Counted from the first letter of the stretch, positions 17,081-26,488 are shown. The stretch is 46,014 nt of DNA from Candidatus Coprenecus avistercoris (GCA_018712275.1 DVHI01000057.1:1-46014), one strand, 5' to 3'. Notes: a model not told the origin generated them from the letters alone. Made by a program: numbers and translations.

Positions 17081-18415
17081 TTACAGCTCTCTTACAGCGG
17101 CCTTGAACTGACGGCCGCGGTCCTCGTAGTTCTTGAACAGGTCGAAGCTCGCGCAGCAGGGCGAGAGCAGTACCACGTCGCCGTCCTCGGCCAGTCCGTA
17201 GGCCTTCTGTACGGCTTCGCGTGCGGATGAGGCGTCGGTGACGGTGCTGACTATGGGACCGAAGAAGTCGTGGAGCTTGCGGTTGTCCTTGCCCATGCAG
17301 ATGAGGGCCTTTACCTTCTCGCGCACCAGCGGCTCTATCTCGGAATAGTCGTTGCCCTTGTCGGTGCCGCCGGCTATCCATATCACGGGCCGGTTCATGC
17401 ACTCGAGGGCGTACCAGGTGGAGTTGACGTTGGTCGCCTTGGAGTCGTTGATATAGAGTACGCCGCGGACACTCATCACCTTCTCGAGGCGGTGCTCGAT
17501 ATTCTCGAATGTGGCCAGGCTCCGGCGGATAATGTCGTTGGTGATGTTCATTATCTTACCGGTGATGGCCGCGGCCATGGAGTTGTAGATGTTGTGCTTG
17601 CCCTTGAGTGAAAGTTCCTCGGTGGGAACGCTCCATTCCTCGCCCTCGTAGCGGACGGTTATTTTCTTATCGTCGGCAAAGGCTCCCTCGGCCACCTCGT
17701 GCTTCTCGGAGAAGGGGAGCATCTTGGCCCTGAGCACTATCTCGTTGATGTGTCCGATAGTTACGCTGTCGTCGTCGCAGAAGATGAAGCAGTCCTTCTC
17801 CGACATGTTGCGGGTGATGCGGAACTTGGCCCGGACGTAGTTCTGCATCTTGTGGTCGTAGCGGTCCAGATGGTCCGGAGTGATGTTGAGGATAATCGCG
17901 ATGTCGGCCTTGAAGTCGTACATGCCGTCGAGCTGGAAACTGCTGAGCTCCAGGACGTAGATGTCGAAGTCCTCGGTGGCCACCTGGTATGCGTAGCTCT
18001 TGCCGATGTTGCCTCCGAGTCCGACGTTGAGTCCCGCGTTGCGCAGCATGTAGTAGATCAGCGATGTGGTCGTGGTCTTGCCGTTGCTGCCGGTAATGCA
18101 GATTTTCTTGGCCCGGTCGTAGCGGCCGGCGAACTCAATCTCCGATATGACGGGAATGCCGGCCTTCCGGGCCTCGCTGACCAGCGGGGCGGTGTCAGGG
18201 ATGCCGGGGCTCTTGATGATCTCGTCGGCGTTGAGAATTTTCTCCGGGGTATGATGACCTTCCTCGTAGGGAATGCCGTATTTCTCCAATGTGGCCTTGC
18301 CTTCGGCCGGGATGCTGCCGTTGTCAGAGAGGAATGTGTCGAAACCCTTGACTTTTGCGAGGACGGCTGCTCCGACTCCGCTCTCGCCGCCTCCCAGTGC
18401 TACGATCCGTTTCAT
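17081..18415 (-). CDS. murD: UDP-N-acetylmuramoylalanine-D-glutamate ligase
   Basis: Adds D-glutamate to UDP-MurNAc-L-Ala. The start chosen is the ATG at 18415-18413 (MKRIVALGGGESGVGAAVLA), giving 444 residues; the open frame continues 126 codons upstream into mraY but that part is a shadow. ATP-binding GSNGKTTTTSLIYYML is near residue 110, followed by LNITPDHLDRYDH, INDSKATNVNSTWYAL and GGTDKGNDY, all MurD signatures, and LLSPCCASFDLFKNYEDRG at the C-terminus. It lies 5 bp after mraY and 9 bp before ftsW. Confidence 0.97.
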   Translation of the reverse strand: MKRIVALGGGESGVGAAVLAKVKGFDTFLSDNGSIPAEGKATLEKYGIPYEEGHHTPEKILNADEIIKSPGIPDTAPLVSEARKAGIPVISEIEFAGRYDRAKKICITGSNGKTTTTSLIYYMLRNAGLNVGLGGNIGKSYAYQVATEDFDIYVLELSSFQLDGMYDFKADIAIILNITPDHLDRYDHKMQNYVRAKFRITRNMSEKDCFIFCDDDSVTIGHINEIVLRAKMLPFSEKHEVAEGAFADDKKITVRYEGEEWSVPTEELSLKGKHNIYNSMAAAITGKIMNITNDIIRRSLATFENIEHRLEKVMSVRGVLYINDSKATNVNSTWYALECMNRPVIWIAGGTDKGNDYSEIEPLVREKVKALICMGKDNRKLHDFFGPIVSTVTDASSAREAVQKAYGLAEDGDVVLLSPCCASFDLFKNYEDRGRQFKAAVREL

Positions 18416-18420
18416 GGTGA

Positions 18421-19599
18421 TTAACGTATTTTGAGTGTTATTATTGTCGCTATTGCCAGCAGTATGCTTACTATCCAGAAGCGCATGACGATCTTGGCCT
18501 CCGGAATGGCTCTGACGGGCTTGGTGATCAGAGCGGGTACCCCTTCCTTCTGGTAGTGGTGGTGCAGGGGGGCCATCTTGAAGACGCGGCGTCCGGCCCC
18601 GTATTTCTTCTTGGTGTACTTGAAGTAGAGCCGCTGGATGATTACCGAGAGGGACTCGGCGAAGAATACTCCGCAGAGAATCGGTATGAGCAGTTCCTTG
18701 CGTATGAGGACGGCCACCACTCCTATGATGCCGCCTAGGGCCAGGCTGCCGGTGTCGCCCATGAATACCTGGGCAGGGTAGGAGTTGAACCACAGGAAGC
18801 CGAGCAGGGCTCCGACCAGAGCCGAGAGGTAGACCGTTATCTCGCCCGAGTCGGGGATGTACATGATGTTGAGGTAGTCGGCGTAGATCACGTTTCCGGA
18901 GAGGTAGGCCAGGACTCCGAGGGCGGCGCCGACTATGGCGGTGATGCCCGCGGCCAGGCCGTCCATTCCGTCAGTGAGGTTGACCGCGTTGGACATGGCC
19001 GTGATGATGAAGATGATGACGGCCACGTAGATGACCACCTGCAGCAGTTCCTTGATCTTGCCGCTGCCGGGGGCCAGCCAGGCGTAGTCGAACTCGTTGT
19101 TCTTCACGAAGGGGATAGTGGTCAGGGTGCTGACCGTGTCCTCGTGGACGCATATCGTGATGCCTACGGCCAGGGCCAGGATGACCTGTCCCACTATCTT
19201 GTACTTGCCGCTCATGCCTTCCTTGTTCTTCCTGAAGACCTTGATGTAGTCATCCGTGAATCCCAGGGCTCCGAGCCATACGAGTGTGATGAGCAGCAGC
19301 TGGATGTACATGTTGGTCAGGTCGCCGAAGAGCAGTACGGCTATGAGTATCGAGCCGAGAATCATGACGCCGCCCATGGTGGGGGTGCCCTTCTTGGCCA
19401 GCTGCCCTTCCAGACCCAGGTCGCGGATCTCTTCTCCGATCTGCAGTTTCTGAAGTCCGCGGATGACCTTGCCTCCGAAGCAGAGCATCAGGACGATGGC
19501 GGTCACGCTGGCCAGGATTGAGCGGACCGAGATGTACTGCAGCAGGCCGGATCCCGGAAAATCGAGGTGCTGGAGATGTTCGAACAGGTGGTATATCAT
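18421..19599 (-). CDS. mraY: Phospho-N-acetylmuramoyl-pentapeptide transferase
   Basis: Integral membrane enzyme that transfers phospho-MurNAc-pentapeptide to undecaprenyl phosphate (lipid I). The 392-residue protein has about ten membrane helices, the cytosolic motif [11 protein letters not shown] near residue 73, [14 protein letters not shown] with the Mg-binding Asp pair, [15 protein letters not shown] and [11 protein letters not shown], and the C-terminal [11 protein letters not shown] loop. It is longer than the ~360-residue proteobacterial form, with the extra residues around 165-195. Its start overlaps the murE stop by 4 bp. Confidence 0.97.
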   Translation of the reverse strand: MIYHLFEHLQHLDFPGSGLLQYISVRSILASVTAIVLMLCFGGKVIRGLQKLQIGEEIRDLGLEGQLAKKGTPTMGGVMILGSILIAVLLFGDLTNMYIQLLLITLVWLGALGFTDDYIKVFRKNKEGMSGKYKIVGQVILALAVGITICVHEDTVSTLTTIPFVKNNEFDYAWLAPGSGKIKELLQVVIYVAVIIFIITAMSNAVNLTDGMDGLAAGITAIVGAALGVLAYLSGNVIYADYLNIMYIPDSGEITVYLSALVGALLGFLWFNSYPAQVFMGDTGSLALGGIIGVVAVLIRKELLIPILCGVFFAESLSVIIQRLYFKYTKKKYGAGRRVFKMAPLHHHYQKEGVPALITKPVRAIPEAKIVMRFWIVSILLAIATIITLKIR

Positions 19600-21050
19600 A
19601 GCATTATCTCCTTTAATATTTCTTTGTCGTCGAAGTGGGACTTGACTCCGTTCACTATCTGATAGTCCTCATGTCCTTTTCCGGCCACGAGGATGATGGC
19701 TCCGTCGGGCGCCGTCATCACGGCAGTGCGTATGGCTTCCCGCCTGTCGGTGATGAACAGGGACTTGGCCATGCCTTCCGCGTCCAGGCCCTGTTTCATG
19801 TCCTCGATGATGGCGTTGGGGTCCTCGAAACGGGGGTTGTCCGAGGTGATGACCACGCGGTCGGCGTAACGGGCTCCGATGGCGGCCATCTCCGGGCGCT
19901 TGGTGCGGTCGCGGTTGCCTCCGCATCCGAAGACGGCGATCAGCACGGACTTACCGCGGATATCCAGCAGGGTCCTGAGCACATTCTCCAGGGCGTCCGG
20001 AGTATGGGCGTAGTCGACTACGGCCGTGATACCGCGTCTGCCCCTGATGTATTCCATCCGCCCGGCTACCGGACCCATAGCGCTGATCTGCCTGAGCACC
20101 TCCTCCCTGTCCGCGCCCAGCAATGCGGCGGCGGCGTAGACCGCGCAGATATTGTGGGCGTTGTAGTCCCCGATGAAGCGGGTCCAGACCTCCGTCCCGT
20201 CCAGGCTGAGCAGGTAGCCCTCCAGGCTGCGCTCCACTATCCGTACCTTGAATTCGGCCATGCTGCCCTCGCTGTAGCGGTAGACTTTCGCGGCTGTATT
20301 CTGCACCATGATCTGTGCATTGCGGTCGTCGGAGTTGATAAGGGCGAAGGCATTGCTGTCCAGGGAGTCGAACAGCAGTTTCTTGCAGCGGATGTATTCC
20401 TGAAATGTCTTGTGGTAGTCGAGGTGGTCGTGTGTTATGTTCGTGAAGACGGCGCCGCGGAAGTTCAGGCCCTTGACCCGGCCCTGGTGAAGGGCGTGGG
20501 AGCTCACCTCCATGAAGCAGTACTGACAGCCCCTGTCCACCATCATGCGCATCAGCCGGTTGAGGGTGATGGGGTCCTGGGTGGTGTTGGTGGTTTCGAA
20601 GCGCTCTCCGCAGATGTAGTTGGCAATGGTGGAGAGCAGTCCGCAGCAGTAGCCAAGTCCTGTGAAAAGCCGGTAGAGGAGGGTTGCGATGGTGGTCTTT
20701 CCGTTGGTGCCTGTCACCCCCACCAGGTGCATCCCGCGGCTGGGGTGGGAGAAGAAGTTTCCGGCGATGTCAGGAGTTGCGTTCCTGGAGTCCTTCACCC
20801 TTACTGCGGTCATGCCTCTTCCGAGGATTTCCCTGAGGGCCTCCGGCTTCTGATAGATTACGGCGGCGGCTCCTGCATCTGCCGCTTTGGCGATATAATC
20901 GTGGCCGTCGCTGTCGAAGCCCGGGATGGCGACGAACAGGCAGCCGGGGCGGCATTGCCTGGAATCGGAGGTGATGTCGGTAATCTCCGTCTCCAGCGGC
21001 CCGTCCGCTCTTTCGATATCTATACCTTTTATTATATAGTCAAGTCTCAT
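19596..21050 (-). CDS. murE: UDP-MurNAc-tripeptide synthetase, probably meso-diaminopimelate-adding
   Basis: Adds the third residue of the stem peptide. The 484-residue protein has [19 protein letters not shown] near residue 110, [20 protein letters not shown] (carbamylated Lys region), [15 protein letters not shown] and [15 protein letters not shown]. The substrate-specificity motif reads [13 protein letters not shown] is the form known for meso-diaminopimelate enzymes, as opposed to the variants of Lys-adding MurE. This predicts a DAP-type wall, as usual in Bacteroidales. It lies 10 bp after the PBP gene. Confidence 0.96.
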   Translation of the reverse strand: MRLDYIIKGIDIERADGPLETEITDITSDSRQCRPGCLFVAIPGFDSDGHDYIAKAADAGAAAVIYQKPEALREILGRGMTAVRVKDSRNATPDIAGNFFSHPSRGMHLVGVTGTNGKTTIATLLYRLFTGLGYCCGLLSTIANYICGERFETTNTTQDPITLNRLMRMMVDRGCQYCFMEVSSHALHQGRVKGLNFRGAVFTNITHDHLDYHKTFQEYIRCKKLLFDSLDSNAFALINSDDRNAQIMVQNTAAKVYRYSEGSMAEFKVRIVERSLEGYLLSLDGTEVWTRFIGDYNAHNICAVYAAAALLGADREEVLRQISAMGPVAGRMEYIRGRRGITAVVDYAHTPDALENVLRTLLDIRGKSVLIAVFGCGGNRDRTKRPEMAAIGARYADRVVITSDNPRFEDPNAIIEDMKQGLDAEGMAKSLFITDRREAIRTAVMTAPDGAIILVAGKGHEDYQIVNGVKSHFDDKEILKEIML

Positions 21051-21060
21051 GTCCTGTATT

Positions 21061-23175
21061 TTATTCCAATATCAGTGTTATCTTCTGTCCCTGCCCCAGA
21101 GCTGTCCCGGCCGCCGGAGTCTGGGACGCTACCCGTCCTGAACCTTTGAAAGTCACCTTATAACCTTCATTTTCCAGCAGGTAGAGCGCATCCTTCAGTC
21201 CCATGTCCGAGACATCCGGGACCACTCCCTTCTCTATCTCCAGGCCGGTGACCACCGGGAGCTCGCCGTTACGGCCTCCATCGATTCTCACCCAGCCCCT
21301 GTTCTTGAGGTAGGGCCTGGAGCTCATGGGCATATAGTCCACCGGCATGCCGCTGCTTCCGGCCAGCCCCGCGGCGAAGGAGGGGTTGTCGGGAGGAGTC
21401 ATCCCGGCGGCATAGACGGGAGGATTCCATTCGGGGTGGGATGTGTATATCTTGTCGGCTATTCGCTTGAAGACGGGGGCTGCCCAGGTGGCTCCGTAGA
21501 AATTGCCCTTGGTTTTGCCGGTGTACAGGACTACTATGCAGGAATATTTCGGACTGTCGGAAGGAAAGTATCCTGCAAACGATGCTTGATAGTGCCTGTA
21601 GCCTTGGTCATCCTCATAGCTTCCGTTCACCAGTACGCGGGCCGTGCCGGTCTTTCCGGATATCTTGTAGCGGGGGTCGTCGCAGACCTTGGCCGTGCCG
21701 TTTTCCACCACACCGCGCAGAGCCTTGCGTACCTCGGCAAGAGTGCTCCTGGAGCAGATGGAACCGCTCACGACAGAGGCCCCGAACTTCTCCACGGGGA
21801 TACCATCTCTCTCGAAATCCTCGATGAAGTAGGGACGCATCATCTTGCCTCCGTTGGCTACCGCGTTGTAGAACGTGAGAATGTGCATGGGTGTCAGGCT
21901 GAGGGCATATCCATAGCCCAGGCTGGCCAGGGAGGAAGTAGACCAGTTCGCATCCTCTGGACTCAGAATGTAAGCGTAGCCCTCTCCGTCTATGTCCAGG
22001 TTGAGTTTTTCTACCAGCTTCATGTTGTGAAGACGGGAGATATAAGCCGAAGGGTCGTCTCCGTAGGATTCGGTGATCATCTTCGCGAAAGCGATGTTTG
22101 AGGATTTCTCGAATGCCTCCTGGGCTGTCATCTTGCCGTAGCCGCCGCGGTGGGTGTCGGTGATTCTGATGCCGCCGTAGCGCCATTCGCCATCGCCTCC
22201 GTCAACTTCGGTGCTCAGGGTGATGTGCCCGTCCTCGATCATGGCTATCAGGGCTGCCAGCTTGAGGGTGGAGCCCGGTTCAGTTGCGTGTGAGATTGCG
22301 TAGTTGTAGGATTCGTCGAAAGAACCGTCCTTCCGCTTGTACATATTTGCTATGCCGCGTACAGCACCGGTAGCAACGTCCATTACTACGGCAGTGCCTC
22401 CTTCAAAGACATCGCTCATGGCCAGTTGGTTGCGTAACTCTGTCTCTGCCGCTTCCTGAATACGGACGTCTATGGTCGTGCGTATGTCCACACCGTCCAC
22501 AGCCGGAGTTGACGGGGCTCCGTTGACGGGAATCCACTCTCCTCCGAGTGCCCTGTGGACTGTCTGCTCGCCTTTTTCTCCCCGAAGTCTGTAGTCGTAG
22601 GTGTATTCGATTCCGGTTCCTTCGCCGACAGCATTGACTGACCCGATGGTCCTGTTGGCCAGAGTACCGTAGGGGTGGTTGCGCTCGCTGTCCTTGATTA
22701 CTATGAGGCCTCCTTCGAACTGGCCCAGCCTGAATATGGGCAGGCTTTCTATCTCCGTCAGTTCACCGTAGTCTACGGTCCTTCGGCCGATCTGCTTGTA
22801 TCGGTTGCCGCTGCGGCGGGCGTCTGAGAGTTCCTTGCGCCAGGCTGAGGCTGACTTGTTCCTGAAGATGCCGGCCAGTCCTTCGGCCAGAGAGTCCAGT
22901 CCGCGGCTCCAGGTAGAGTCTGCCACTACCTTTGAGTCCCACCTGAGTTCGTATACGGGAATGGAAACGGACAGGGGTCTCCCGTCCCATGACAGGATGC
23001 TGCCCCTTGCCGGTTCGAGTACCTGGGTCTTGTAGATGTCGTCGGCAGTTATCCTGTCCTTGGTCAGGAACTGTTCCTTGATAATGCCCAGGACTGCGAT
23101 GGCTCCCATCGTCAGGAAAAAGAGGTAGACGAAGAAGAATTTTACGAATATCCTGTTAGTTCCTTTGTCCTCCAT
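21061..23175 (-). CDS. ftsI: Septal class B penicillin-binding protein with PASTA domain
   Basis: Division-specific transpeptidase (PBP3/FtsI type). The 704-residue protein has one N-terminal membrane helix (about 10-30), an N-terminal dimerisation domain (about 45-230) and the transpeptidase domain with active-site Ser302 in GSTLKL (SxxK), SSN in FEKSSNIAFAK and Lys508 in SGKTGTA (KTG). The C-terminal ~57 residues (GVVPDVSDMGLKDALYLLEN onward) form one PASTA-like repeat. PASTA on the septal PBP is familiar in Gram-positives and present in Bacteroidetes FtsI. It is one base after the ftsL-like gene; partner of FtsW. Confidence 0.95.
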   Translation of the reverse strand: MEDKGTNRIFVKFFFVYLFFLTMGAIAVLGIIKEQFLTKDRITADDIYKTQVLEPARGSILSWDGRPLSVSIPVYELRWDSKVVADSTWSRGLDSLAEGLAGIFRNKSASAWRKELSDARRSGNRYKQIGRRTVDYGELTEIESLPIFRLGQFEGGLIVIKDSERNHPYGTLANRTIGSVNAVGEGTGIEYTYDYRLRGEKGEQTVHRALGGEWIPVNGAPSTPAVDGVDIRTTIDVRIQEAAETELRNQLAMSDVFEGGTAVVMDVATGAVRGIANMYKRKDGSFDESYNYAISHATEPGSTLKLAALIAMIEDGHITLSTEVDGGDGEWRYGGIRITDTHRGGYGKMTAQEAFEKSSNIAFAKMITESYGDDPSAYISRLHNMKLVEKLNLDIDGEGYAYILSPEDANWSTSSLASLGYGYALSLTPMHILTFYNAVANGGKMMRPYFIEDFERDGIPVEKFGASVVSGSICSRSTLAEVRKALRGVVENGTAKVCDDPRYKISGKTGTARVLVNGSYEDDQGYRHYQASFAGYFPSDSPKYSCIVVLYTGKTKGNFYGATWAAPVFKRIADKIYTSHPEWNPPVYAAGMTPPDNPSFAAGLAGSSGMPVDYMPMSSRPYLKNRGWVRIDGGRNGELPVVTGLEIEKGVVPDVSDMGLKDALYLLENEGYKVTFKGSGRVASQTPAAGTALGQGQKITLILE

Positions 23176-23176
23176 A

Positions 23177-23500
23177 TCAGTCCTCCTCCAGTTTTACTCT
23201 GACGGGCGGGGTACGGGGGTCTGTCAGATTCAGTGAGTTGTCTTTCAGAAGCTGCTCAATCTCACCTCTCTTGCCGGTGTATAGCAGTCTGGTGTATTTC
23301 CCCATGTATTCGGAACGGAGATTGCGGAGTGTCTCTTCATTCTGAATCATTCTCTGCATGGTGTTGCGTATCCCGAAATGGATGCTGATGTAAAGTATGA
23401 CCAGCGCAAAAATATACAGTATGAATCTCCAGTGCCTGATGAAACTGCCTTTGGCCAGAATCTGTCCTCCCAGAATGTTCTCGATTATGTGCTTCTTCAT
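23177..23500 (-). CDS. ftsL: FtsL-like cell division protein
   Basis: A 107-residue bitopic protein: short cytoplasmic N-terminus, one membrane helix at about 25-44 (WRFILYIFALVILYISIHFG), then a periplasmic helix likely to form a coiled coil (MQRMIQNEETLRNLRSEYMG), ending in an acidic tail. Size, topology and position between rsmH and the septal PBP gene match FtsL of the Bacteroidetes type. Sequence identity to E. coli FtsL is not obvious, so the call rests on topology and gene order. It overlaps the rsmH stop by 4 bp. Confidence 0.85.
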   Translation of the reverse strand: MKKHIIENILGGQILAKGSFIRHWRFILYIFALVILYISIHFGIRNTMQRMIQNEETLRNLRSEYMGKYTRLLYTGKRGEIEQLLKDNSLNLTDPRTPPVRVKLEED

Positions 23501-24414
23501 GACTCCGTCCTCCGTGCGGCCCTGAGCTTGGCGCTGCGTGCCCTGGTGTTCTGCGAGATCTCGGCTTCGGAAGGGAGGACGGGCTTCCGGGTGATCACGG
23601 AGAACGGGGCGGGTCTGCGGCCGTAGATGTCGGTTTCCTGGCGGCCGGAGATGTTCCCGCAGCGGAAAAAATTCTTGACCATGCGGTCTTCGAGGGAGTG
23701 ATAGGTGATAATGGCGGCAATGCCTCCGGGCCTGAGGCTCCTGGCGATGCCGCTGAGCAGATGCTCGAGGCTGCGCATCTCTCCGTTGACCTCTATCCTC
23801 AGGGCCTGGTATATCCTGGCGAGGGTCTTGTGCGGGGCTACGGGAGGGAGAATGCTCTGGACGGCGGCATTCAGGTCGGCGGTGGTGCGGAGCGCGCCTT
23901 TCTGGCGGGCGGCGCAGATCAGTGCGGCTGTCCTGCGGCTGTTGTCCACCTCTCCGTAGATGTGGAGAATGTCGGCGAGGCGATCCTGGTCACAGGTGTT
24001 CAGCAGGTCGGCGGCGCTCTCTCCCGCGGAGGTGTTCATCCTCATGTCCAGAGGGGCGTCGAACCGGAAGGAGAATCCCCGTTCCGGAGTGTCGAACTGA
24101 TGGGAGGAAACTCCCAGGTCGGCCAGGATGCCGTCCACCGCGCGGTCGTGTCCCAGGCGGCGGATGTGGTTGTGGATGAAGCGGAAGTTGGTCCTGAGGG
24201 CTGTGACGCGGCTGTCATCCGGAGCGTTGGATATCGCATCGGGGTCCATGTCCAGGCAGATGAGCCTGCCCTCGGGTCCCAGGCGGGACAGGATGGCACG
24301 GCTGTGCCCCCCTCCGCCCAGAGTCGCGTCTACATAGACGCCGCGGGGGTTCACCTCGAGAATGTCCACACTCTCCCGGAGCATAACCGGTATGTGATAT
24401 GTTGTGTCGCTCAT
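23497..24414 (-). CDS. rsmH: 16S rRNA (cytosine-1402 N4) methyltransferase
   Basis: Methylates N4 of C1402 in the 16S rRNA P site (formerly MraW). The start chosen is the ATG at 24414-24412 (MSDTTYHIPVMLRESVDILE), giving 305 residues; the open frame extends 30 codons further into mraZ but the family N-terminus begins here. SAM-binding DATLGGGGHSRAILSRL is near residue 33, followed by GILADLGVSSHQFD, ERGFSFR and the C-terminal ITYHSLEDRMVKNFFR. Second gene of the dcw cluster, 19 bp after mraZ. Confidence 0.97.
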   Translation of the reverse strand: MSDTTYHIPVMLRESVDILEVNPRGVYVDATLGGGGHSRAILSRLGPEGRLICLDMDPDAISNAPDDSRVTALRTNFRFIHNHIRRLGHDRAVDGILADLGVSSHQFDTPERGFSFRFDAPLDMRMNTSAGESAADLLNTCDQDRLADILHIYGEVDNSRRTAALICAARQKGALRTTADLNAAVQSILPPVAPHKTLARIYQALRIEVNGEMRSLEHLLSGIARSLRPGGIAAIITYHSLEDRMVKNFFRCGNISGRQETDIYGRRPAPFSVITRKPVLPSEAEISQNTRARSAKLRAARRTES

Positions 24415-24433
24415 TATTTCCTGACGTGGCTCC

Positions 24434-24880
24434 TTATCCCAGTATTTCCTCTGCCAGCGCCGTGAATTCCTCGTCCGGCATGGCTGATGCCTCGTATTTG
24501 TCACGGGCCCAGAGTTCTATCTTATGGTCGTTGCCGGCGAAGACCACTTCCTTCTCCACTCCTATGCTGTCGAGAAGATGGCGGGGAATGGAGATGCGGC
24601 CCAGCTTGCCGTCCGGCTCCACCATTGCGCGACCGCTCATGTAGCCTCTCCAGAGGGCTGCGTGATTGCGGTTGAAGAAATTGAGTCTGGACTTTATTTC
24701 CTCGGACTCGCGCTCCCATTCCTGGTAGGTGTAAATATCGAGGCAGGGGGCGAAGAGATTCTTCTTCACCACCAGGCGCAACGGCTGAGTGTTGTCCATG
24801 AGGGACTTGAAGGCTGACGGAAATACCAGTCGGCCTTTGTCGTCGGTCTTTGCCCTATATTCTCCTACAAACTTTGTCAT
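24434..24880 (-). CDS. mraZ: Transcriptional regulator MraZ
   Basis: DNA-binding regulator of the dcw operon, which in other bacteria represses its own promoter by binding tandem short repeats. The ATG at 24880-24878 gives 148 residues starting MTKFVGEYRAKTDDKGRLVF. Two AbrB-like halves are visible: GEYRAKTDDKGRLVFPSAFK and DGKLGRISIPRHLLDSIGV, each holding the D-x-x-G-R motif. It is the first gene of the 13-gene cluster. The -7 box ends only 5 bp before the ATG and GTGGAAAAA repeats lie upstream, so autoregulation is likely. Confidence 0.96.
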   Translation of the reverse strand: MTKFVGEYRAKTDDKGRLVFPSAFKSLMDNTQPLRLVVKKNLFAPCLDIYTYQEWERESEEIKSRLNFFNRNHAALWRGYMSGRAMVEPDGKLGRISIPRHLLDSIGVEKEVVFAGNDHKIELWARDKYEASAMPDEEFTALAEEILG

Positions 24881-24885
24881 GGGTG

Positions 24886-24893
24886 CAAAATTA
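24886..24893 (-). promoter_or_regulatory. -7 promoter box of the dcw cluster (mraZ)
   Basis: Minus-strand TAATTTTG preceded by TTTTGC (extended form TTTTGC-TAATTTTG). It ends 5 bp before the mraZ ATG, so transcription may begin at or next to the start codon. Confidence 0.6.
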
Positions 24894-24910
24894 GCAAAAG
24901 ATTTTACATA

Positions 24911-24939
24911 TTTTTCCACTTTATTACAATTTTTTCCAC
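24911..24939 (-). promoter_or_regulatory. Direct repeat GTGGAAAAA x2, candidate MraZ operator
   Basis: On the minus strand GTGGAAAAA occurs at 24939-24931 and again at 24919-24911, exactly 20 bp apart (two helical turns, same face). The proximal copy reads AAAGTGGAAAAA and covers the place where the -33 element of the mraZ promoter would lie. MraZ proteins of other phyla bind tandem short G-rich boxes (TGGG type or AAAGTGG type) just upstream of mraZ, so autoregulation is inferred. Confidence 0.5.
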
Positions 24940-24956
24940 AATTTGAAAATATTTTC

Positions 24957-24964
24957 TAATTTTG
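24957..24964 (+). promoter_or_regulatory. -7 promoter box for the M23-like gene
   Basis: Plus-strand TAATTTTG ends 4 bp before the ATG at 24969; with a start point about 5 bp past the box the mRNA would begin at the start codon (leaderless). Confidence 0.55.
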
Positions 24965-24968
24965 TTAC

Positions 24969-26435
24969 ATGAAACTTCGCGAAATCAAGGATAAATTGTT
25001 GAATGACAGGCTGTATCAAGGTGCAATCTACGGTGTCTTGGGCACCCTGGCCGTCGAATTCGTAATACTGTTGATAATCTTTGTGTTCCGGGCATTGCCC
25101 GATTCCTGGGAGAGAGAGCTGCGGAAGGAGGAACGGCAGGAACTACGGCAGGAGCGCCGTAAGGCCAGGGAGCAGGATGCCGGGAAGTCGCGGAAAACAG
25201 CTGAGGTTCAGCTCCCGGCCGCGGAAAACCCCGCCGTCGGTACGGCAGCGGCTCCGGCGGATTCGGTTCAGGAAATCTATGAGTACAATATCCCCATCTC
25301 CCGTTACCGCAAGGTGGAGGGCTCTATCCGCCGCGGTGAGTTCTTCTCCACTCTGATGACACGCCTGGGAGCATCCCAGAACGATATCTACGCCCTGGAT
25401 GCCAAGTCCAAGGGAGTCTTCGACATGCGTCAGATCAAGGTGGGCTACCACTACCATGCCTACTACGCTCCGGGTGAGCCGGATACGCTGGCGTATGTGG
25501 TCTACGAGAAGGACAATGCGTCCTATGTGGTATTCTCTCTGCGGGACTCCCTTTCGGTGCAGGTGTTTGAGAAGGATATCTCAAAGGTGGTGGACTATGT
25601 CGAGGTGGAGATACAGTACTCCTTGTGGCAGGATATCATTGACGCCGGAGCTCCGGCCCTGCTGGCTGTCTCCCTGGCGGACATCTACGCCTGGAGCATC
25701 GACTTCTTCGGCCTGCAGAAGGGTGACTCCTTCAAGGCCGTGTATGAGAAGACCATGTGCGACGGAGAGATACTGGATGTGGAGCGGGTGCTCTATGCCG
25801 AGTTCCGGCACGGAGGGGATTCCTTCAAGGCCTACTGGTTTGACAACGGCACCGGAAACTATTACTGGAACGAGAAGGGAGAGAGCATGCGCAAGGCCTT
25901 CCTCCGCGCTCCTCTCAGCTATACCCGCATCAGCTCCGGCTTCACCTACAGCCGCAGGCATCCCATTACACGTAAGGTCCGTCCGCATACCGGCATAGAC
26001 TATGCGGCCCCCACAGGTACCGAGGTCATGAGCATAGGAGACGGAGTGGTGGTCTACAAGGGATACAAGAGGGCTGAGGGCAATATGGTGAAAATCAAGC
26101 ACAACTCAGTATACACCTCGGCCTATCTGCATCTGTCCCGCTACGGCAAGGGACTGAATGTCGGAGACCGCGTCCGTCAGGGCCAGGTCATCGGCTATGT
26201 GGGCAGTACCGGCTATTCCACCGGCCCGCATCTGGATTTCCGTATCTGGAAGAACGGTACTCCCATCAACCCGCTCAAGATGGAATCACCTCCGGCAGAA
26301 CCTCTGGCTGAGGCCGACATGCCCGCCTTCAAGGAGTCCATGAGAGAGTCCGAGCGTGCTGCCGCCCGCTTCCTGGCCCGCGAGGCTGTCCGCGAGGCCG
26401 CATCCCGCCTGACGCAAAACGGTACCCTGCGCTGA
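24969..26435 (+). CDS. LytM/M23-domain membrane-anchored protein with altered zinc site
   Basis: A 488-residue cell-wall protein: cytoplasmic N-terminus, one membrane helix at about 20-40, a highly charged Arg/Glu-rich segment (about 45-72), a central ~220-residue region of the kind preceding LytM domains, then the M23 domain at about 325-440. The zinc motif has His340 and Asp344 (HTGIDYAAPTG), and AYLHLSR supplies another conserved His, but the final HxH reads GPHLDFRIW: His421 is kept while Asp423 replaces the third zinc ligand. It could be a weakened or non-catalytic LytM factor (compare EnvC/NlpD, which activate amidases) or use Asp as a ligand. Divergent from mraZ. Confidence 0.85.
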   Translation: MKLREIKDKLLNDRLYQGAIYGVLGTLAVEFVILLIIFVFRALPDSWERELRKEERQELRQERRKAREQDAGKSRKTAEVQLPAAENPAVGTAAAPADSVQEIYEYNIPISRYRKVEGSIRRGEFFSTLMTRLGASQNDIYALDAKSKGVFDMRQIKVGYHYHAYYAPGEPDTLAYVVYEKDNASYVVFSLRDSLSVQVFEKDISKVVDYVEVEIQYSLWQDIIDAGAPALLAVSLADIYAWSIDFFGLQKGDSFKAVYEKTMCDGEILDVERVLYAEFRHGGDSFKAYWFDNGTGNYYWNEKGESMRKAFLRAPLSYTRISSGFTYSRRHPITRKVRPHTGIDYAAPTGTEVMSIGDGVVVYKGYKRAEGNMVKIKHNSVYTSAYLHLSRYGKGLNVGDRVRQGQVIGYVGSTGYSTGPHLDFRIWKNGTPINPLKMESPPAEPLAEADMPAFKESMRESERAAARFLAREAVREAASRLTQNGTLR

Positions 26436-26488
26436 GCGCTTTTCAAGACACATGTCCAGGAGGCCGTGGCAGGGATAAAAATTTTTGC

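Noticed and set aside
19635..21149. 504-codon open frame on the plus strand opposite murE and the PBP gene end
   Set aside because: It lies wholly antisense to clear murE signatures; long antisense frames are expected in GC-rich DNA, and the translation has a low-complexity V/G/D/H-rich look with no family motif.
26420..26450. Terminator hairpin after the M23-like gene
   Set aside because: Only a 4-bp stem (GCGC-TGA-GCGC) with four T residues; too weak to call.
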